DNA of 64,000 nt from positions 558,001 to 622,000 of the forward strand of contig JAJPGZ010000002.1 of the NCBI GenBank assembly GCA_021325495.1, written 5' to 3'. Position 1 is the stretch's first letter. Each line of letters starts with the position of its first letter. The DNA is from Spartobacteria bacterium. GTDB lineage: Bacteria; Verrucomicrobiota; Verrucomicrobiia; Chthoniobacterales; UBA10450. Below are positions 25,783-34,839 of this stretch, in pieces. The translations under genes and the position numbers were made by a program. Under the pieces are notes generated by a model. That model saw nothing but the letters and a program-made list of their open reading frames with translations. It searched no databases and was not told the origin of the DNA.

Positions 25783-26832
25783 ATGGCCACGTTCCACATC
25801 CTCAGCCAATACGTTTGGCCGGACTCCGCGCCGACTGCTTTGTATGCCGATCAACTCGCGACTCGTTTGCACGAACAGGGTCGCGAGGTCCGGCTCGTCG
25901 GCGGAAGCGGAAATTATCGTTCGTTAGGCCGGGACAAACCGCCGGTATCAGTCCGGCATCTCGAGCATTACCGTGGCCGTCGCGGGAATCTCGCCCATGT
26001 CTTCGCCGAATATGTTTCGGTCAAGCGCGCGTTCGCGCGGTACATCGACAATGTCGTTTGCCGCGGCGATGTCGTGGTGATCACGAGCGCGCCGCCGAAC
26101 ACCGTTCGTCTGGCGAACGCGATCAAGCGTCGCGGCGCGCGCGCGATTTACTGGCTGCAGGATTATTATCCCGAGCTCGTGCGCGGCATTCACGAATATC
26201 CGGCGCCGTTGCGGCGCGCGTTTGGCGCGTATTGGGACGCACAACTTTTGCGATGGGACCGCGTGGTGAAAATCGGCGGCAATCTCGGCGGCCCGACGCG
26301 GAATGCCGTCGTTATTCGAAATTGGCCGACGATCGCGTTCGAGAAGAACATCGCGCCGGAGCCGAAAACGGCGTTGTATTCCGGGAATTTCGGTTACGGG
26401 CACGACGTCGATCTTTTCGTGCGCACCTGCGAAACCTTGCGCGAACACGGCTACCGCCTAACGATTCGCTGTGACGGTCGCGGCGCGCGCGCATTGCCGC
26501 GGTGGCTGAATGCGCAACCGTTGCACGACGATCTGGAAAAATTGAAGGCGGACCTTTTGCGTCACGAACTTCATCTCGTCGCCGGCCATCCGAAAATCAC
26601 GCGCGCGATTTTCCCGTCCAAAATTTGGAACAGCATTGCACTCGGTCGCGAGATCATGGGCACGGGATTCGCCGGCGAAATGGCGAAGGAGCTCAAGGCG
26701 GCACAAAATGCGCCGTTCGAATCGCACCTCGAGCAATGGACAAAGTTAGTTGTCGATCTTGCCGGAGCTGCGGAGAACGCGGCCACGCCGCAACCGCAGC
26801 CGCACGCACAACCGGAGCCTGCGCTCGCATGA
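25783..26832 (+). CDS. Glycosyltransferase, GT4/WcaI-like
   Basis: 349 residues, two Rossmann halves. The N-terminal MATFHILSQYVWPDSAPTALYADQLATRLHEQGREVRLVGG matches the start of WcaI-type GT4 enzymes; ALYSGNFGYGHDVDLFVRTCETL and FPSKIWNSIALGREIMGTGFAGEM resemble the donor-binding side (the usual E-x7-E is not obvious). The alanine/proline/glutamine-rich tail is dispensable-looking. It starts 6 bp after the GT2 gene. Its stop overlaps the flippase ATG. Confidence 0.78.
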   Translation: MATFHILSQYVWPDSAPTALYADQLATRLHEQGREVRLVGGSGNYRSLGRDKPPVSVRHLEHYRGRRGNLAHVFAEYVSVKRAFARYIDNVVCRGDVVVITSAPPNTVRLANAIKRRGARAIYWLQDYYPELVRGIHEYPAPLRRAFGAYWDAQLLRWDRVVKIGGNLGGPTRNAVVIRNWPTIAFEKNIAPEPKTALYSGNFGYGHDVDLFVRTCETLREHGYRLTIRCDGRGARALPRWLNAQPLHDDLEKLKADLLRHELHLVAGHPKITRAIFPSKIWNSIALGREIMGTGFAGEMAKELKAAQNAPFESHLEQWTKLVVDLAGAAENAATPQPQPHAQPEPALA

Positions 26833-28127
26833 AAAACTCCGGCGCAATTTTGATTTCCAACGGCGCGTGGTCTTTTCTCAATCAAATCATGCGCGTCGCC
26901 GCGCTGGCTTTTATCGCCATCGCCTTGAGTCGTCATTTCGGGCCCCAGCGATTCGGCGCCTTCGCCTTCGGCATCGCATTCGTTAGGATTTTCAGCGTCG
27001 TCGCCGCCTTCGGATTGGATCGCGTCATCGTCCGTCATCTCGTCGAACAGCCCGAGCTAAGATCGACAATCATCCATTCCGCGTTTCGGCTGAAGCTTCT
27101 GCTCGCGGCCGCGAGCTATTTGCTCATGCTGCTCGTCTGCACGCTCGGGATCAGTGATCGCGTTACGCTCGCCATCGTCGCCTTTGCCGGGGCCGGTCTG
27201 CTCTTTCAAGCGTTCGATGTTTTCGATTTCGTTTTCCAAGCCGACCATCGCTTTCGTTTGATCTTCGCCGGCCGCGCCGTGCCGATCATTCTGAGCGCGG
27301 CGATAAAATTAATCGCGTTGCTGCAGAACGCGCCGCTTTGGGTGTTCGGTTTGCTCGAAGCGCTCGAAGCCGCACTTGTCGGCCTGGCGTTATTTGTTCT
27401 TTATCGATCTTCCAATCCGACGCGCGCAGACGAACCGACGATGTCGATCAAACGCACGCGTTTTTTGGCCGAAGGTTTTCCACTCTTGCTCGCTGCGCTC
27501 GCGGTCATGATCTACATGCGCTGCGATGTCATTCTTCTCGGCCAACTCGCCGGTTACACTGCCGCCGGAATTTACGCGGCCGCAGCGCAAATTTCGGAAG
27601 CGTGCGCGCTTTTGCCGATGGCATTCGTTCCCGCCCTCTTCCCCGTGCTGGTGCGCTGGCGGCGACAAGGCCCCGAGTTTTATCATCGCCAATTCGAGAA
27701 ACTTTTCCTCGGCACCATCGTGGCCGGAATCGTCATCTCGTTAGGCCTGACCGCGACGGCGCCGTGGATCATTTCGCTTTTGTTTGGCCCCGCCTACGCC
27801 TCAGCGGTGACGGTGCTGCGGATTCTGGCGTGGGCGCCGATATTCGTCTTCATCGGCATCATGCAAAGCGGTTACGACATCACTGAAGGTCTCACCTGGC
27901 TGGCGACACTGCGCACCGCCATGGGCGCGCTCATTAACATTGCGCTCAACCTTCTTCTCATTCCGCGTTACGGCCCGAACGGCGCCGCCGTGGCCACGCT
28001 TATTTCATTCGTCTGCTCGGCGTTTCTTTTGAATTTCGCTCAGGCAAAAACGCGTCCCGTGTTTAGTCTGCAATTGCGCGCCCTGCTCGTTTGGCCGGTA
28101 CTTTTCCGGCCGTTGCGTTATGAGTGA
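26829..28127 (+). CDS. Polysaccharide flippase (Wzx/MATE-like)
   Basis: 432 residues from ATG 26829, overlapping the previous stop (ATGA); the open frame to 26502 is a shadow. Some 12 hydrophobic helices and N-terminal ILISNGAWSFLNQIMRVAALAFIAIALSRHFGPQRFGAFAFGIAFVRIFSVVAAFGLDRVIVRHLV match the polysaccharide synthase/flippase family. Late ILAWAPIFVFIGIMQSGYDITEGLTW and LINIALNLLLIPRYGPNGAAVATLIS are typical. It should flip lipid-linked sugar units across the inner membrane. Motif A is read as RST and motif B as VR and SLG. Confidence 0.88.
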   Translation: MKNSGAILISNGAWSFLNQIMRVAALAFIAIALSRHFGPQRFGAFAFGIAFVRIFSVVAAFGLDRVIVRHLVEQPELRSTIIHSAFRLKLLLAAASYLLMLLVCTLGISDRVTLAIVAFAGAGLLFQAFDVFDFVFQADHRFRLIFAGRAVPIILSAAIKLIALLQNAPLWVFGLLEALEAALVGLALFVLYRSSNPTRADEPTMSIKRTRFLAEGFPLLLAALAVMIYMRCDVILLGQLAGYTAAGIYAAAAQISEACALLPMAFVPALFPVLVRWRRQGPEFYHRQFEKLFLGTIVAGIVISLGLTATAPWIISLLFGPAYASAVTVLRILAWAPIFVFIGIMQSGYDITEGLTWLATLRTAMGALINIALNLLLIPRYGPNGAAVATLISFVCSAFLLNFAQAKTRPVFSLQLRALLVWPVLFRPLRYE

Positions 28128-28899
28128 AGCATTGCTCACCCAAAAACCGGTCTCAGCGTCCGTGGAAAAACTTCTCTGGTTCGCCGGACGTTTTCTTCAT
28201 CTCATTCCCGCCGACGCGCGCATGCGCGTTCCGTTCGGAATCAATCGCGGTCGCGTCTGGGTCCGCGGCGCGGCCAACGCCCCGGAATGGCTCGGCATTT
28301 ACGAATACGCGAAACAACGTGCGCTGCGCCGGCTCGTTAGGCCAGGTGAAAATGTTTGCGACATCGGCGCCAATGCCGGCTTCTACACGCTCGCGCTTTC
28401 ACGCATCGTCGGACAAACCGGAAATATCATTGCCTTCGAACCGTTGCCGCAAAACTTGCGCAAGCTGCGGCGCCATCTCGATCTTAACAAGATCGACAAT
28501 GTCATCGTCAGCCCGTCGGCGTTGTCTGATCGCGTCGGCTCGGTCGCATTTGAAATGGGCGACAGCGATTTCACCGGGCACATCGCGGCGGATTCGCGCG
28601 GCAATTTCGAAGTTCCAATGACGACGCTCGATCAATTCATCGTCGAACACGCTTTTGCCGATCCGACATTTCTCAAGATCGACGTCGAAGGCGCGGAAGG
28701 AAAGGTTCTGGCCGGCGCCCGCGAGCTCATGGCGCGATCGCATCCGACGATGCTGATCGCAATCCACGGCGACGAAGCCGCGCGCGAATGTTTTTCGATT
28801 CTCGATCGCGCCGGTTACGAGATGAATTCGCTGCGCGGCCGCAAGATCGACAATGTCGATGCGATGCCGCTCGAAATTATCGCGCGCCATCGCGGCTGA
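28120..28899 (+). CDS. FkbM-family methyltransferase (first copy)
   Basis: 259 residues, overlapping the flippase end by 8 bp. SAM motifs: ENVCDIGANAGFYTLALSRIVG (motif I), IIAFEPLPQNLRKLRRHLDLN, VIVSPSALSD, VPMTTLDQFIVEHAFADPTFLKIDVEGAEGKVLAGARELM, which are the FkbM hallmark DVEGAE. These enzymes O-methylate sugars or lipids. A second FkbM gene lies at 30978-31757. Motif A is read twice as KID. Confidence 0.9.
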   Translation: MSEALLTQKPVSASVEKLLWFAGRFLHLIPADARMRVPFGINRGRVWVRGAANAPEWLGIYEYAKQRALRRLVRPGENVCDIGANAGFYTLALSRIVGQTGNIIAFEPLPQNLRKLRRHLDLNKIDNVIVSPSALSDRVGSVAFEMGDSDFTGHIAADSRGNFEVPMTTLDQFIVEHAFADPTFLKIDVEGAEGKVLAGARELMARSHPTMLIAIHGDEAARECFSILDRAGYEMNSLRGRKIDNVDAMPLEIIARHRG

Positions 28900-28920
28900 T
28901 TTCGGCTAAATCATCCGCAC

Positions 28921-29877
28921 GTGCGCACGCCCGTCGCGTTCATCATCTTCAATCGCCCGGAACAGACGGCGAAAGTCTTTGCCGCGATCAAAGCGGCGCG
29001 GCCGGAAAAACTTTTCGTCATTGCCGATGGACCGCGCCCGAACGTTTCGAGCGATCGCGACAAATGCGTGGCCACACGTGCGATTGTCGATCTTGTCGAT
29101 TGGCCGTGCGAAGTCTCAAAGCGTTTCGCCGATGTAAATCTTGGTCTGCGGCGAAATGTTTCCGAAGGTCTCGACTCGGTTTTCGCGCAGACCGAGAGCG
29201 CCATCATTCTCGAGGACGATTGTCTGCCGGACGCGACCTTCTTTCTTTTTTGCGAAGAACTGCTCGAACGTTACGCGCAAGATCGACATGTGGCGGCGAT
29301 CAGCGGCACGAACCTCGATCCATCGCATAATGTTCCGCCTAACGACGACAGCTATTACTTCTCGCGCTTCTGTCATATCTGGGGTTGGGCCACGTGGAGA
29401 CGCGCCTGGCAGTTGTGCGATCACGAAATGAAAGAATGGCCGGAGTTGCGCCTAACGAACTGGCTAAAACAAAAAACTGAAACCGCGACCGCGCAGAATT
29501 TCTGGCGGCGACATTTCGACGATAGCCATGCTCACAAACGCGACGGCCTGAGCACGTGGGACGTGCCATGGCTATTCAGTTGCTGGCGTCACGACATGTT
29601 GTCGATCGTTCCGCGCAAGAACCTCGTCGCCAACCTCGGATTCGGCGCCGGCGCGGCGCACACGAAATCGGAAACGCGCGCCACCAATGTGCCAGTGACG
29701 CCGATGCGATTCCCACTGCGTCATCCATCAGTCGTCGCAGCGAACCCGGCGGCCGATCGTCACATTCAGGAAAACTTCTTCGAAGGCATCACGCCGATGC
29801 AGCGATTATACTGGAAGCTGCGCCTGCCGCTGCCAATCTGGCTCGTTAGGCGCGCGCAACGATGGTTCGGCCAATGA
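28921..29877 (+). CDS. Nucleotide-sugar glycosyltransferase of GT-A fold (GNT-I/HlpA-like)
   Basis: 318 residues from GTG 28921. VAFIIFNRPEQTAKVFAAIKAARPEKLFVIADGPRPN, LGLRRNVSEGLDSVFAQTESAIILEDDCLPDATFFLFCEELLERY (EDDCLP holds the DxD-like metal site) and FCHIWGWATWRRAW are typical of a bacterial family often annotated as hemolytic protein HlpA-like or GNT-I-like. The acceptor is unknown. Its 3' end overlaps the convergent heptosyltransferase-like gene by 72 bp. Confidence 0.72.
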   Translation: MRTPVAFIIFNRPEQTAKVFAAIKAARPEKLFVIADGPRPNVSSDRDKCVATRAIVDLVDWPCEVSKRFADVNLGLRRNVSEGLDSVFAQTESAIILEDDCLPDATFFLFCEELLERYAQDRHVAAISGTNLDPSHNVPPNDDSYYFSRFCHIWGWATWRRAWQLCDHEMKEWPELRLTNWLKQKTETATAQNFWRRHFDDSHAHKRDGLSTWDVPWLFSCWRHDMLSIVPRKNLVANLGFGAGAAHTKSETRATNVPVTPMRFPLRHPSVVAANPAADRHIQENFFEGITPMQRLYWKLRLPLPIWLVRRAQRWFGQ

Positions 29878-30981
29878 AGATGTCGATCTTGCATTGAAGC
29901 CGAGCACATCCGCCAGATGCGCCGCGACATGGTCCACCGAAATTTTGCGCATGCACCAGTTCGTCTGATTGTCGCAACGCCATTGCACGCATGGATGCAA
30001 CGGACAGGTCGCATCGTGAAAGACGCGTAATCCGTTAGGCGCGGCGAAAGTTTTCGGACTGACCGGCCCGAATAAGACCGCGCCCGGTTTGCCGAAAAAA
30101 TTAGCGATGTGCGCCGCGCTGGTGTCGTTCGAAACGACGGCGCGGCTGCGTGCGATAAGATCGACAAGTTCCATCGCGGACAATTTGTCGAGTTGATTGG
30201 AGACGTTCGGGTAGCGCGTGATCACATCGAGCGCGCGAAATTCCGCGGCCAGCACCTCCCGTCGAAATCCGACGACGGTGAAACGCGTTTGCGGGAAGCG
30301 CTCGATCAACTGGCGGAAGTTTTGCAGCGGCCAATTCTTCCAGCGACTGGCTGTTGTTAGGCAAACAACAACTTCGGCGGAAGTGTCCACCGGCCATCGA
30401 TTCGCCAGCGTAAGATCGACATCTACTCCGAGGTGTTCGGCGACACGGTCGCGATTAGCGTATTCGTTTTCCTGGACCGCATGCGGCAATGGATGATCGA
30501 TCAGGCTGCGCCCACCGCGCGTAATGCGCGCCGCGATTCGTTTCGCGCCCGCGGCTTTGATCGCGAGCGCGCTCACGGCGCTGCCAGTGAGATCAATCCA
30601 GGTTTCCGCAGGATGGTGGAAAGCGATCCCGCGAATGAGCGGTGACAGGCGAAGTTTGCGCGGGCTTTTAAAATAGTCTTCGAGCCCATTATCGAACGGG
30701 AAAACATCCCAGCCGCACTTGGCGCCGATCTCGAGATGCGCCGGTCGCAACGCCACGCTCACCGCCATCGTGTTTTTCCGGCAGGCGTTTACGATTCCGC
30801 TGATGAGCGGCAAATGAATGAAGAGATCGCCGAGACCGGCGACGGATGAAACGACAACCGGTGCGCGCCAATCGAGCTCGCTCGTGCGTTTGAATGGATT
30901 GAGCAAATCCACCGCGCGCATGACGAGGGCGCTGCGCAGCGAACGCGTGTCGTAACCGAAGATCGACATGTTACCGTTCAT
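29806..30981 (-). CDS. Family 9 glycosyltransferase (heptosyltransferase-like)
   Basis: 391 residues from ATG 30981, which overlaps the stop of the upstream FkbM gene (ATGA). GT9 motifs: VVSSVAGLGDLFIHLPLISGI, AAGAKRIAARITRGGRSLIDH, VVVCLTTASRWKNWPLQNFRQLIE (donor strand), FTVVGF, and NVSNQLDKLSAMELVDLIARSRAVVSNDTSAAHIANFFGKPGAVLFGPVSP. These enzymes add heptose or related sugars to LPS core. A motif A copy (30959-30969) provides codons MSI near the N-terminus. Confidence 0.85.
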   Translation of the reverse strand: MNGNMSIFGYDTRSLRSALVMRAVDLLNPFKRTSELDWRAPVVVSSVAGLGDLFIHLPLISGIVNACRKNTMAVSVALRPAHLEIGAKCGWDVFPFDNGLEDYFKSPRKLRLSPLIRGIAFHHPAETWIDLTGSAVSALAIKAAGAKRIAARITRGGRSLIDHPLPHAVQENEYANRDRVAEHLGVDVDLTLANRWPVDTSAEVVVCLTTASRWKNWPLQNFRQLIERFPQTRFTVVGFRREVLAAEFRALDVITRYPNVSNQLDKLSAMELVDLIARSRAVVSNDTSAAHIANFFGKPGAVLFGPVSPKTFAAPNGLRVFHDATCPLHPCVQWRCDNQTNWCMRKISVDHVAAHLADVLGFNARSTSSLAEPSLRAPNEPDWQRQAQLPV

Positions 30982-31757
30982 CGCGAGAACCACCACATGG
31001 TTGCGCCGTGCATGTCGGTGGAAATTTTCTGCCAATTACCTGGAACAAAATCGAGCGGCGCGCCGCCGCCGTGCCATTCGAGCGCGAGATGACGCACGTT
31101 TTCTGGCAAACCGGCGCGCAATATTTCGCGTTCGCCGCCTTCGATGTCCATTTTCACGAGCGCGGGGCGATGGCAAAGCGACTCCAGACTAACGAGTGGC
31201 ACAGGAACGCCTTCGCTGTCTTCGCTAAGATCGACATGGTGGGTCACGGAATTTTCGCCGCGAACCAGGCGCGCATTTCCCGCGGACGGCCCGACGGCCG
31301 CGTGACGAATATCCAAATGTTTTGCGAACGGTTGGGCGCGCAGGAAAGAAACGTTTTCCGCGTCCGGCTCGACCGCGACGATGTGCGCATGTGGCGCGAT
31401 CGTGCGCGCGAGAAGTGAGAACGCGCCGACGTTCGCGCCAAGATCGACAATCAAGTCTAGATCGATGGCGGCGGCCTTGAGTTTATCGACCGGATAATCC
31501 GCAAAAACATTCGCGAAGGTGTAGAGATCGCATTCGCCCAGACGCGCGTGGAAGTCCTTAAAGTGTGCGACGCTCTCCGGCACGATGCGACTCGTCGCCG
31601 GCGCGAACGCGTAACTCAGCCACGGCCGCAGCCAGCGTGCGCCGTACGTGCGAAATCCATTGAGCGCGACAAACGTTCGCCGGGCGTGATCGCGCAACTC
31701 ACTCGAAGCGCGATTATTTTCCGCGGCCAAGTTCGAAAGGATCGCGTGCGTACTCAT
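30978..31757 (-). CDS. FkbM-family methyltransferase (second copy)
   Basis: 259 residues. DLDLIVDLGANVGAFSLLARTIAPHAHIVAVEPDAENVSFLRAQPF and LVKMDIEGGEREIL are the SAM-binding and FkbM signatures. DIRHAAVG and SLESLCHR also fit. The N-terminal 90 residues (ASSELRDHARRTFVALNGFRTYGARWLRPWLSYAF) are longer than minimal. Downstream coupled to the GT9 gene. The 44-bp overlap of its 5' end with the previous gene's 3' end is on the same strand. Confidence 0.88.
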   Translation of the reverse strand: MSTHAILSNLAAENNRASSELRDHARRTFVALNGFRTYGARWLRPWLSYAFAPATSRIVPESVAHFKDFHARLGECDLYTFANVFADYPVDKLKAAAIDLDLIVDLGANVGAFSLLARTIAPHAHIVAVEPDAENVSFLRAQPFAKHLDIRHAAVGPSAGNARLVRGENSVTHHVDLSEDSEGVPVPLVSLESLCHRPALVKMDIEGGEREILRAGLPENVRHLALEWHGGGAPLDFVPGNWQKISTDMHGATMWWFSR

Positions 31758-33462
31758 TGAAATCGGGACGGGCCGTATCGAGACCGAAGCGCGCTAACTC
31801 ATCACGGGTGATGAAGCGGACGCTGCCGTTCTTCGACAAGGCCGCGACTGAGGCGGGATTTTGGCCGAAAAGCGAGACGATGACGGGACGTTTCTCGAGG
31901 AAAGGATCGTTGCGAACGAGATCGGCTGCGTACCAGGCGTCGCGTGGATCGATGCCGACGATATCGGTGGGAATGGAGTGCAAAACAGCGGCGGCGCGAG
32001 CGTACGGCCTAACGAAACGTTCGGCCTGAAAACAACGCAGCGGCAATTGCACTAAGATCGACATCGTCACACCGGCGACGACGAATTGCAGCGCGCGTCG
32101 CGCGCCGAGCATGACGCAAAGTCGTTCGTAGCCGGCTGCGGCCACGAGGACAAAACAGGCGAGCGCGCCGTGAAAATAGCGGTAACCCCAACCGTGCGCC
32201 TGATCGAGGAAGAAAGTGAAATAAAACGCGAAGGTAAGCGCGCAACTGAGCGCGGCGTCCTGCAAAATCGGCGGCAATTTGCGAAAACGCGCAAACCCGA
32301 GCGCGGCGAGCAGCGGAGCGGCAAGCGACGCCCAGGCGATGACCAGAAGCAGATTCATCGATTGAATGATGGGCGCGCGTGGATTGACGAAGTTGAAAAC
32401 GGAACCGACGCCGCGGCCGATGCCCTGGAAATGCGCGCGCCACAATAGCCAACCAACGCATCCGGCGACGTAAACAATTCCGAAAACGAACACGGCGCGC
32501 CAGCGACGTTGCCAAAGTAGCCTAACGAGAAACGGAAGAACGAAAAGCGCGTGGACGATCGGCTGATGCAACCCAATCGCGAGCACACCGATGAAGGGGG
32601 CGAGATAAAATTTGCGCTCGTTAGGCCGGGAATAGAGCCAGAGCCAGACTGCGTTTAATGCGAGATGCGCCGGCATCGCGTAACTCGTCATCGACATGAG
32701 CAGAAATTGCGAACAGCTCACGAGCAGCGCGACGGCGACGGCGGCATTGGCCTTCGATTGCGGCCAGATATTTCGCGCGGTTCCGTAAACGGCGAGCACG
32801 GTAACGGCGGCGAGAAATGGATTGAGCAACGACTGCAGATCGGCCGCCTGAAAGGCCGCGCGCATGGCGGCGTAGACCGGGAGATAAGTTTGGTTCCACG
32901 ATTGGGTCGCCGGAAAATAATCGACAAACGTCGGCTTGATCACGTGCAAGGCGGGCACCCATTGGTCGGGCACGTGTCCTTGGATTTTGCCGTGCAAAAA
33001 AATTCGCGCTTGGAAATCGGCGAGATGTTCGTCGGCGGTGAGTGGATAATTATGGAAAACGAAATCGGTCCCTAACGCGGTGACGGCGAATGCGAACAGA
33101 GCCGCGAGCGGGCAGAACCAACGCGCAAGATCGACATGTTCATTCGCGATTGATCCGCCCCGAAAGAAAAACAAAGCACTTCCGACACTGAACGTGGCGA
33201 CGAGCGCGAGCCCGAGCGGTTCGTGGCGGGCGAAGAGACAGTAGAAAACGTTGAACCAAAGACGCGGATCGGGATGACCGGCCGGCACAGTACGAAGCCA
33301 GAGCGCGAAGCCGATTCCGAGAAGCGCAAAACCGGCGATGACGAACAAAATTCCCGGCGCGGGACGACTGCTCGCGCGCGTCTGCACCGGCGGAATAATG
33401 GGCGGCGCGGTCAACCCTAGATCGGGCAGAACTCGCGCGGGGCGTTCGGATGTGGAAAGCAT
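31714..33462 (-). CDS. Polytopic membrane protein, GT39/PMT-like
   Basis: 582 residues from ATG 33462; the open frame to 33633 crosses the start region of the divergent gene and is rejected. More than ten hydrophobic helices lie at about 40-460. Acidic residues in the first extracytoplasmic loop (NYPLTADEHLADFQARIFLHG) correspond in place to the DE motif of protein-O-mannosyl/ArnT-type transferases. The C-terminal 80 residues are soluble (PTDIVGIDPRDAWYAADLVRNDPFLEKRPVIV). It may use a polyprenyl-phosphate sugar; the acceptor is unknown. Confidence 0.65.
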   Translation of the reverse strand: MLSTSERPARVLPDLGLTAPPIIPPVQTRASSRPAPGILFVIAGFALLGIGFALWLRTVPAGHPDPRLWFNVFYCLFARHEPLGLALVATFSVGSALFFFRGGSIANEHVDLARWFCPLAALFAFAVTALGTDFVFHNYPLTADEHLADFQARIFLHGKIQGHVPDQWVPALHVIKPTFVDYFPATQSWNQTYLPVYAAMRAAFQAADLQSLLNPFLAAVTVLAVYGTARNIWPQSKANAAVAVALLVSCSQFLLMSMTSYAMPAHLALNAVWLWLYSRPNERKFYLAPFIGVLAIGLHQPIVHALFVLPFLVRLLWQRRWRAVFVFGIVYVAGCVGWLLWRAHFQGIGRGVGSVFNFVNPRAPIIQSMNLLLVIAWASLAAPLLAALGFARFRKLPPILQDAALSCALTFAFYFTFFLDQAHGWGYRYFHGALACFVLVAAAGYERLCVMLGARRALQFVVAGVTMSILVQLPLRCFQAERFVRPYARAAAVLHSIPTDIVGIDPRDAWYAADLVRNDPFLEKRPVIVSLFGQNPASVAALSKNGSVRFITRDELARFGLDTARPDFNEYARDPFELGRGK

Positions 33463-33510
33463 CGACGATAAGGGTTGATGCCTCAGGTCAAGCAGCCGTC
33501 GCGCCACCGC

Positions 33511-33536
33511 AAGATCGACAATTGAAAGATCGACAT
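33511..33536 (+). repeat. Tandem motif A pair, 15-bp period
   Basis: Two plus-orientation copies start exactly 15 bp apart in the divergent promoter gap between the two GT39-like genes. The only other notable content of the gap is a short stretch upstream of ATG 33572. Confidence 0.9.
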
Positions 33537-33571
33537 GGTGCGCATGGGAATTGCACTCTCGAAGCGCTCGC

Positions 33572-34792
33572 ATGAACGAGGACAAACCGCGCCCGCGTCT
33601 GACCCTATCCGTCATCATTCTCCTCGCCGTCATTCTCGCGGCCGGAATTTTTCTGCGTATTTATCCGAGCGCGGCGTTCAGAGGCGTCGGCTTCGACGAA
33701 CACATTTACGCCGGCTACACGCGCGATGCCGCCAAGATCGGCCTAACGAACTACGCGGAACTGGTGCGAGAGTTTGTCGATATCCAGGCCCAGAAGCATG
33801 ACGCGATTGCGCCGCCGACCCGTGTCGCCTTCATCGCGCCGGCGGCGCTGCTCGTGCAAATCACTCATGTCGATCCAATGCTGGCCATTCGCATCGTCGC
33901 CGCAACCGCCGCCATTCTATTGCTACTCATGACCGCGGCGATCGGTTATCGCTGGGGCGATACGCGGCAAATGCTCATTGTCACCGCGCTGATGGCGGTG
34001 GCGCCGTTGCAAATCGCGCTTGCACAACGCGCACTCGGAGACGCGCCCTTCGCATTCTGGGCGGTGTTATGCGCGTGGTGTTTTTTTGAAGCGTTGCAAG
34101 ATCGACAATCGCGTTTCTGGCTGTTCGCGCTCGGCTTCAGTTTCTTCATGCTCGTGTTAACGAAGGAAAGCGCGGCCTTCGTTGGCGTCGCTCTTCTTCT
34201 GTCTTTCGCAGTGCTGGTCGCAGCGCGTGTGACGCCACTGAATTGGAAAGTGTTGTTGGTCCTGGCTGCGTCCGGCGCAGCCGCAGTGATCATTATCGCA
34301 TCGTTGTTAGGCGGATTCCGCCAGTTCTTCGATTTTTATCGCGGTTACGCGGCGAAGTCCTCCGTCATTCCGTACGTCATCCAATTTCAGGACGGCGCAT
34401 GGTATCGTTATCTTGTCGATTTTACGGTGATGTCGCCGCTGATTGTCGCGCTCGTTTTTGCGCGCGCGGGCAACATCGACAAACAAACGCGCGCCGATTT
34501 TTTTTGGACGCTCTTTCTCGTTTTCAGCTTCGCCGTGATGTCGCTCGTGCAATACGGAATGAGTTTGCGCTTCGCGGCGTATTGGGACGAACCGCTGCGG
34601 TGGCTGGCCGCATCGCAGATCGCCATCATCAGCAATCGATTCGCCCCGCGCTGGCGCAATTTCGCGATCATCGTCGCAGTGGTGATGTTGGCGATTGTCG
34701 ATCTTGCGCAATACGACCGTTTCTTCATCAAAGCTGGCATTTACGACCCGGTTTCAACGCCCTTATTGCGCGCGTCCAAGCTGGTGAAGTAA
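33572..34792 (+). CDS. Polytopic membrane glycosyltransferase, ArnT/GT39-like
   Basis: 406 residues from ATG 33572; TTG 33551 is in frame but less likely. About nine to ten helices. The first loop after helix 1 reads FRGVGFDEHIYAGYTRDAAKIGL with the DE pair typical of the catalytic site of GT39-like enzymes, and WGDTRQMLIVTALMAVAPLQIALAQRALGDAPFAFWAVL and LTKESAAFVGVALLL fit the family core. The C-terminus is short. It probably glycosylates a lipid or glycan in the periplasm. It precedes the GT2 gene below by 47 bp. Confidence 0.78.
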   Translation: MNEDKPRPRLTLSVIILLAVILAAGIFLRIYPSAAFRGVGFDEHIYAGYTRDAAKIGLTNYAELVREFVDIQAQKHDAIAPPTRVAFIAPAALLVQITHVDPMLAIRIVAATAAILLLLMTAAIGYRWGDTRQMLIVTALMAVAPLQIALAQRALGDAPFAFWAVLCAWCFFEALQDRQSRFWLFALGFSFFMLVLTKESAAFVGVALLLSFAVLVAARVTPLNWKVLLVLAASGAAAVIIIASLLGGFRQFFDFYRGYAAKSSVIPYVIQFQDGAWYRYLVDFTVMSPLIVALVFARAGNIDKQTRADFFWTLFLVFSFAVMSLVQYGMSLRFAAYWDEPLRWLAASQIAIISNRFAPRWRNFAIIVAVVMLAIVDLAQYDRFFIKAGIYDPVSTPLLRASKLVK

Positions 34793-34839
34793 CCGGCGCG
34801 CGGCCGGCGCTGGCATATCCGTTGCTGCTTTTGGGCGAC

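Noticed and set aside
26502-26828. Longer start of the flippase
   Set aside because: Overlaps the GT4 gene in another frame with an Arg/Ser/Thr-rich composition; membrane helices begin at ATG 26829.
34243-34839. Longer start of the DPM1-like transferase
   Set aside because: It is a shadow of the GT39-like gene in another frame.
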